Shown here one piece after another: positions 62,021 through 64,000 of a stretch of DNA of 64,000 bases. The DNA comes from Phocaeicola abscessus CCUG 55929 (GTDB taxonomy: Bacteria; Bacteroidota; Bacteroidia; Bacteroidales; Bacteroidaceae): assembly GCF_000312445.1 (NCBI RefSeq), contig NZ_HE997182.1, forward strand, positions 594,841 through 658,840, given 5' to 3'. Made by a program: the position numbers and the translations under genes. Position 1 is the stretch's first letter. Each line of letters begins with the position of its first letter. The notes below the pieces were generated by a model. It had not been told where the DNA came from. It worked only from the letters and a program-made list of their open reading frames with translations, and ran no database searches.

Positions 62021-63376
62021 TCATGTAGAAAAATTTCCTTCGGTTGTGCGATCGTTTTCGACCGGGGCATCCGCATTTTCTGTCGGAGCGTTTTTAGTTT
62101 CGTTTCCTTCCGGTTGATTGGCCATATTAATCGCTATGTTCAATAAATTCTTAGCTTTTTCCTGCTCGATGTTTTGTGCTGCCAGCGCCGCTTCTTCGGC
62201 TTCCTGCCTCTCGTTTATTTCACGGCTCACGGAGAGTATCATACCGATATATGCGCAATTGATCAGAGTCGATGTCCCGCCTTTGCTGATGAGCGGCAGC
62301 GGTTGTCCGGTCACGGGGAATAATCCTACGGCGACCATCATGTTCAACATCGCTTGGGAGACAAGCAATAAAGCGATTCCCATGATGAGAAAGGCGGAAA
62401 AAGATTTTTCGCATTTTCGGGCGACTCTTCCGGCTCGGATCAGTAACCATATATACAGGATGACGACAAATCCTCCTCCCAATAATCCTAATTCTTCAAT
62501 GATGATGGCGAAAATAAAATCGGAGAAGGCCTGCGAAAGGAAGTCCCGTTGAATGCTATTGCCCGGCATTTTCCCGACGATGTTGCTGGAGGCGATGGCG
62601 ATGTTGGCATGGGCGATCTGGGCATCTTTGTCGATGTCGAATTTGGCAGCGGGGACGGCTCCTTTATCCTCGAAGAATCCTTTGATACGATTTTGCCATG
62701 TCTCCACGCGGTGCATCATCGGCAGATCCCGATATTTCTGGGTAGGAGTGAGCATGATTATTCCGACGAAAAGAGTCAGAACGATGCTGATGCTCACAAT
62801 AAGTTTCGCCAATTGTCTCCAAGGGACGCGCCCGAGGATCATCATCAAGAATACGACGCCGAACAGTAACGCCGCTGTAGAGGCGTTTTCCGGGGCGATC
62901 AGCAACAACACTACTCCGGTACACCATATAATATACTTGAACGCTTTGGCGTTAGCCTTCTTCTCTTCTTGGAAACGGGAGAGGATGAATGCAGTGATAA
63001 TGATAACAGCCATCTTCGCTATTTCGGACGGTTGGAATTGAATCCCGAAAATATTCGTCCATCTGGCCGCTCCGTTGACACGACCGCCTGCCGCTCCCAT
63101 TATGGCGACGAATAGTAAAAGAGCGGCGGACAGAGGCAGTAGGAAAAACGGAGCGGCGCGAAACCATTTGGACGGTATCTTATGTACTAAGACCACGATG
63201 ACGAATCCTACCATCAGATAGGTGCTGTGTTGCCGGATAGGAGCCCAATGATCTCCGCTCTTATAGGTCAGTGTGCTGGCGGCACTAAAGACTTCGATGA
63301 TAGAGATCAGGCAAAGAAACAGAAAAATAATCCATATTACTTTGTCACCTTTGAATAAATCTTTAACTAATCCCAT
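62021..63376 (-). CDS. ftsW: Lipid II polymerase of division, FtsW
   Basis: A 451-residue SEDS-family glycosyltransferase with about ten membrane helices. The start MGLVKDLFKGDKVIWIIFLF at 63376 is the family norm; an ATG at 63400 in the same frame is possible and lies 6 bases after murD. ARWTNIFGIQFQPSEIAKMA is the SEDS signature with its essential region, and PVTGQPLPLISKGGTS is the conserved late loop. The C-terminal cytoplasmic tail of about 60 residues (QEAEEAALAAQNIEQEKAKN) is charged and longer than in E. coli. Confidence 0.95.
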   Translation of the reverse strand: MGLVKDLFKGDKVIWIIFLFLCLISIIEVFSAASTLTYKSGDHWAPIRQHSTYLMVGFVIVVLVHKIPSKWFRAAPFFLLPLSAALLLFVAIMGAAGGRVNGAARWTNIFGIQFQPSEIAKMAVIIITAFILSRFQEEKKANAKAFKYIIWCTGVVLLLIAPENASTAALLFGVVFLMMILGRVPWRQLAKLIVSISIVLTLFVGIIMLTPTQKYRDLPMMHRVETWQNRIKGFFEDKGAVPAAKFDIDKDAQIAHANIAIASSNIVGKMPGNSIQRDFLSQAFSDFIFAIIIEELGLLGGGFVVILYIWLLIRAGRVARKCEKSFSAFLIMGIALLLVSQAMLNMMVAVGLFPVTGQPLPLISKGGTSTLINCAYIGMILSVSREINERQEAEEAALAAQNIEQEKAKNLLNIAINMANQPEGNETKNAPTENADAPVENDRTTEGNFST

Positions 63377-63406
63377 TTTGACCGCATCTAATGTTATCAA
63401 TTTACG

Positions 63407-64000
63407 TTATAAGTTTCTGACGCACTCTTTAAACTGATCGCCTCGGTCTTCATAACTTTTGAACAGATCGAAGCTTGCGCAACACGGGCTCAATAAAACC
63501 GTTTCTCCTTTTTTAGCCATCTTATAAGCCATATCTACGGCATCTTTCATACTTTGCACATCGGCTACGGGCAATCCGAAAGGATCGAAAAATGCATGCA
63601 GTTTCTCATTGTGCAATCCCAAATAGATAAGCCCTACGCATTTTTTCTGAATCAGATCGGCAAGCTCGCGGTAATCGTTGCCTTTGTCTTTACCTCCTAA
63701 AATGAGGACGGTTTTCGTTTTCATGCTTTGAAGGGCATACCAACAGGAATTGACATTGGTCGCTTTCGAGTCGTTGATATAATCCACCCCTTTTACCCTG
63801 CAAACCTTTTCCAATCTGTGGGGGACGCCTTCGAAATCGCTTAACGCTTCGCGGATGCATTCCTTCCTTATCCCCGAGAGATTGGCAGAAATGCCGGCAG
63901 CCATTGAGTTATACATGTTGTGCGTACCGGTCAGGGCCATTTCTTCTTCTTCCATATTGAAGGCGATGGGTTCGGTAAAACAAACTTTGTCATTGTCAAT
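63407..64000 (-). CDS. murD: UDP-N-acetylmuramoylalanine-D-glutamate ligase, C-terminal part (partial)
   Basis: The frame is open to the window edge and begins upstream of base 64000, so about 197 C-terminal residues are visible. LTGTHNMYNSMAA is the end of the central ATPase domain (the GxHNxxN motif). The C-terminal domain has GVDYINDSKATNVNS, VLILGGKDKGNDY and LLSPCCASFDLFKSYEDRG, all MurD hallmarks. The enzyme adds D-Glu to UDP-MurNAc-L-Ala. The internal ATG at 63955 is not the gene start. Confidence 0.95.
   Translation of the reverse strand: MDNDKVCFTEPIAFNMEEEEMALTGTHNMYNSMAAGISANLSGIRKECIREALSDFEGVPHRLEKVCRVKGVDYINDSKATNVNSCWYALQSMKTKTVLILGGKDKGNDYRELADLIQKKCVGLIYLGLHNEKLHAFFDPFGLPVADVQSMKDAVDMAYKMAKKGETVLLSPCCASFDLFKSYEDRGDQFKECVRNL

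Overview
The window is chromosomal DNA of a member of Bacteroidales, probably close to Tannerella or Parabacteroides. The evidence is three SusC/SusD outer-membrane pairs, a MurF-Alr fusion, a MenA menaquinone enzyme, a GSCFA-domain protein, and promoters of the Bacteroidetes type (-7 TAnnTTTG, -33 TTTG) instead of -35/-10 boxes. The genus is an inference; there is no rRNA gene to settle it.

Layout. 1-2742 (minus): end of a cobalamin ring-synthesis operon with a CobJ-CobH fusion, CbiET and the start of a CbiG-like gene. 2934-5946: a small lipoprotein gene divergent from a copper-type P-type ATPase with a CopZ-like C-terminal domain. 5950-6640: an ECF sigma factor remnant and two identical tRNA-Val genes. 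6659-8910: mnmA and pncB. 9018-9412: tmRNA. 9524-17002: a lactonase-like lipoprotein, a 41-bp repeat array, manA, and dxs-trkA-trkH. 17120-23533 (plus): GSCFA protein, murF-alr fusion and a Dna2-like nuclease-helicase. 23564-26399: a 42-bp repeat array, a sugar-kinase-like phosphotransferase, a small nucleotide-hydrolase-like protein and a DMT permease.

26462-41125 (minus) is one large uptake locus, in order of transcription: ECF sigma, FecR anti-sigma, SusC with STN domain, SusD, a Tat-exported Gfo/Idh/MocA oxidoreductase, a Tat-exported xylose-isomerase-like TIM barrel, then a second SusC/SusD pair. It has no glycoside hydrolase. Its exported enzymes are the kind used in redox-assisted (keto-sugar) glycoside cleavage, which makes it the most interesting metabolic system here. 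41280-42781: CPBP protease and menA. 42914-43349: a 21/22-bp repeat array and the decayed start of a maltodextrin-type MFS transporter, directly behind a DPE2-like malQ (43355-46036). 46328-49737: gyrB, rpsT, tRNA-Glu and recO. 49783-54602: a third, orphan SusC/SusD pair, preceded by a second 42-bp array. 55290-64000 (minus): the division and cell-wall cluster murD-ftsW-murG-murC-ftsQ-ftsA-ftsZ followed by a yqeY-type gene.

Four intergenic tandem-repeat arrays (periods 41, 42, 42 and 21/22 bp) are the most unusual structural feature. The two 42-bp arrays, 31 kb apart, share a conserved half-unit but differ completely in the other half. The repeats are uniform within each array and do not look like CRISPR. 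Their periods are close to two or four turns of the DNA helix.
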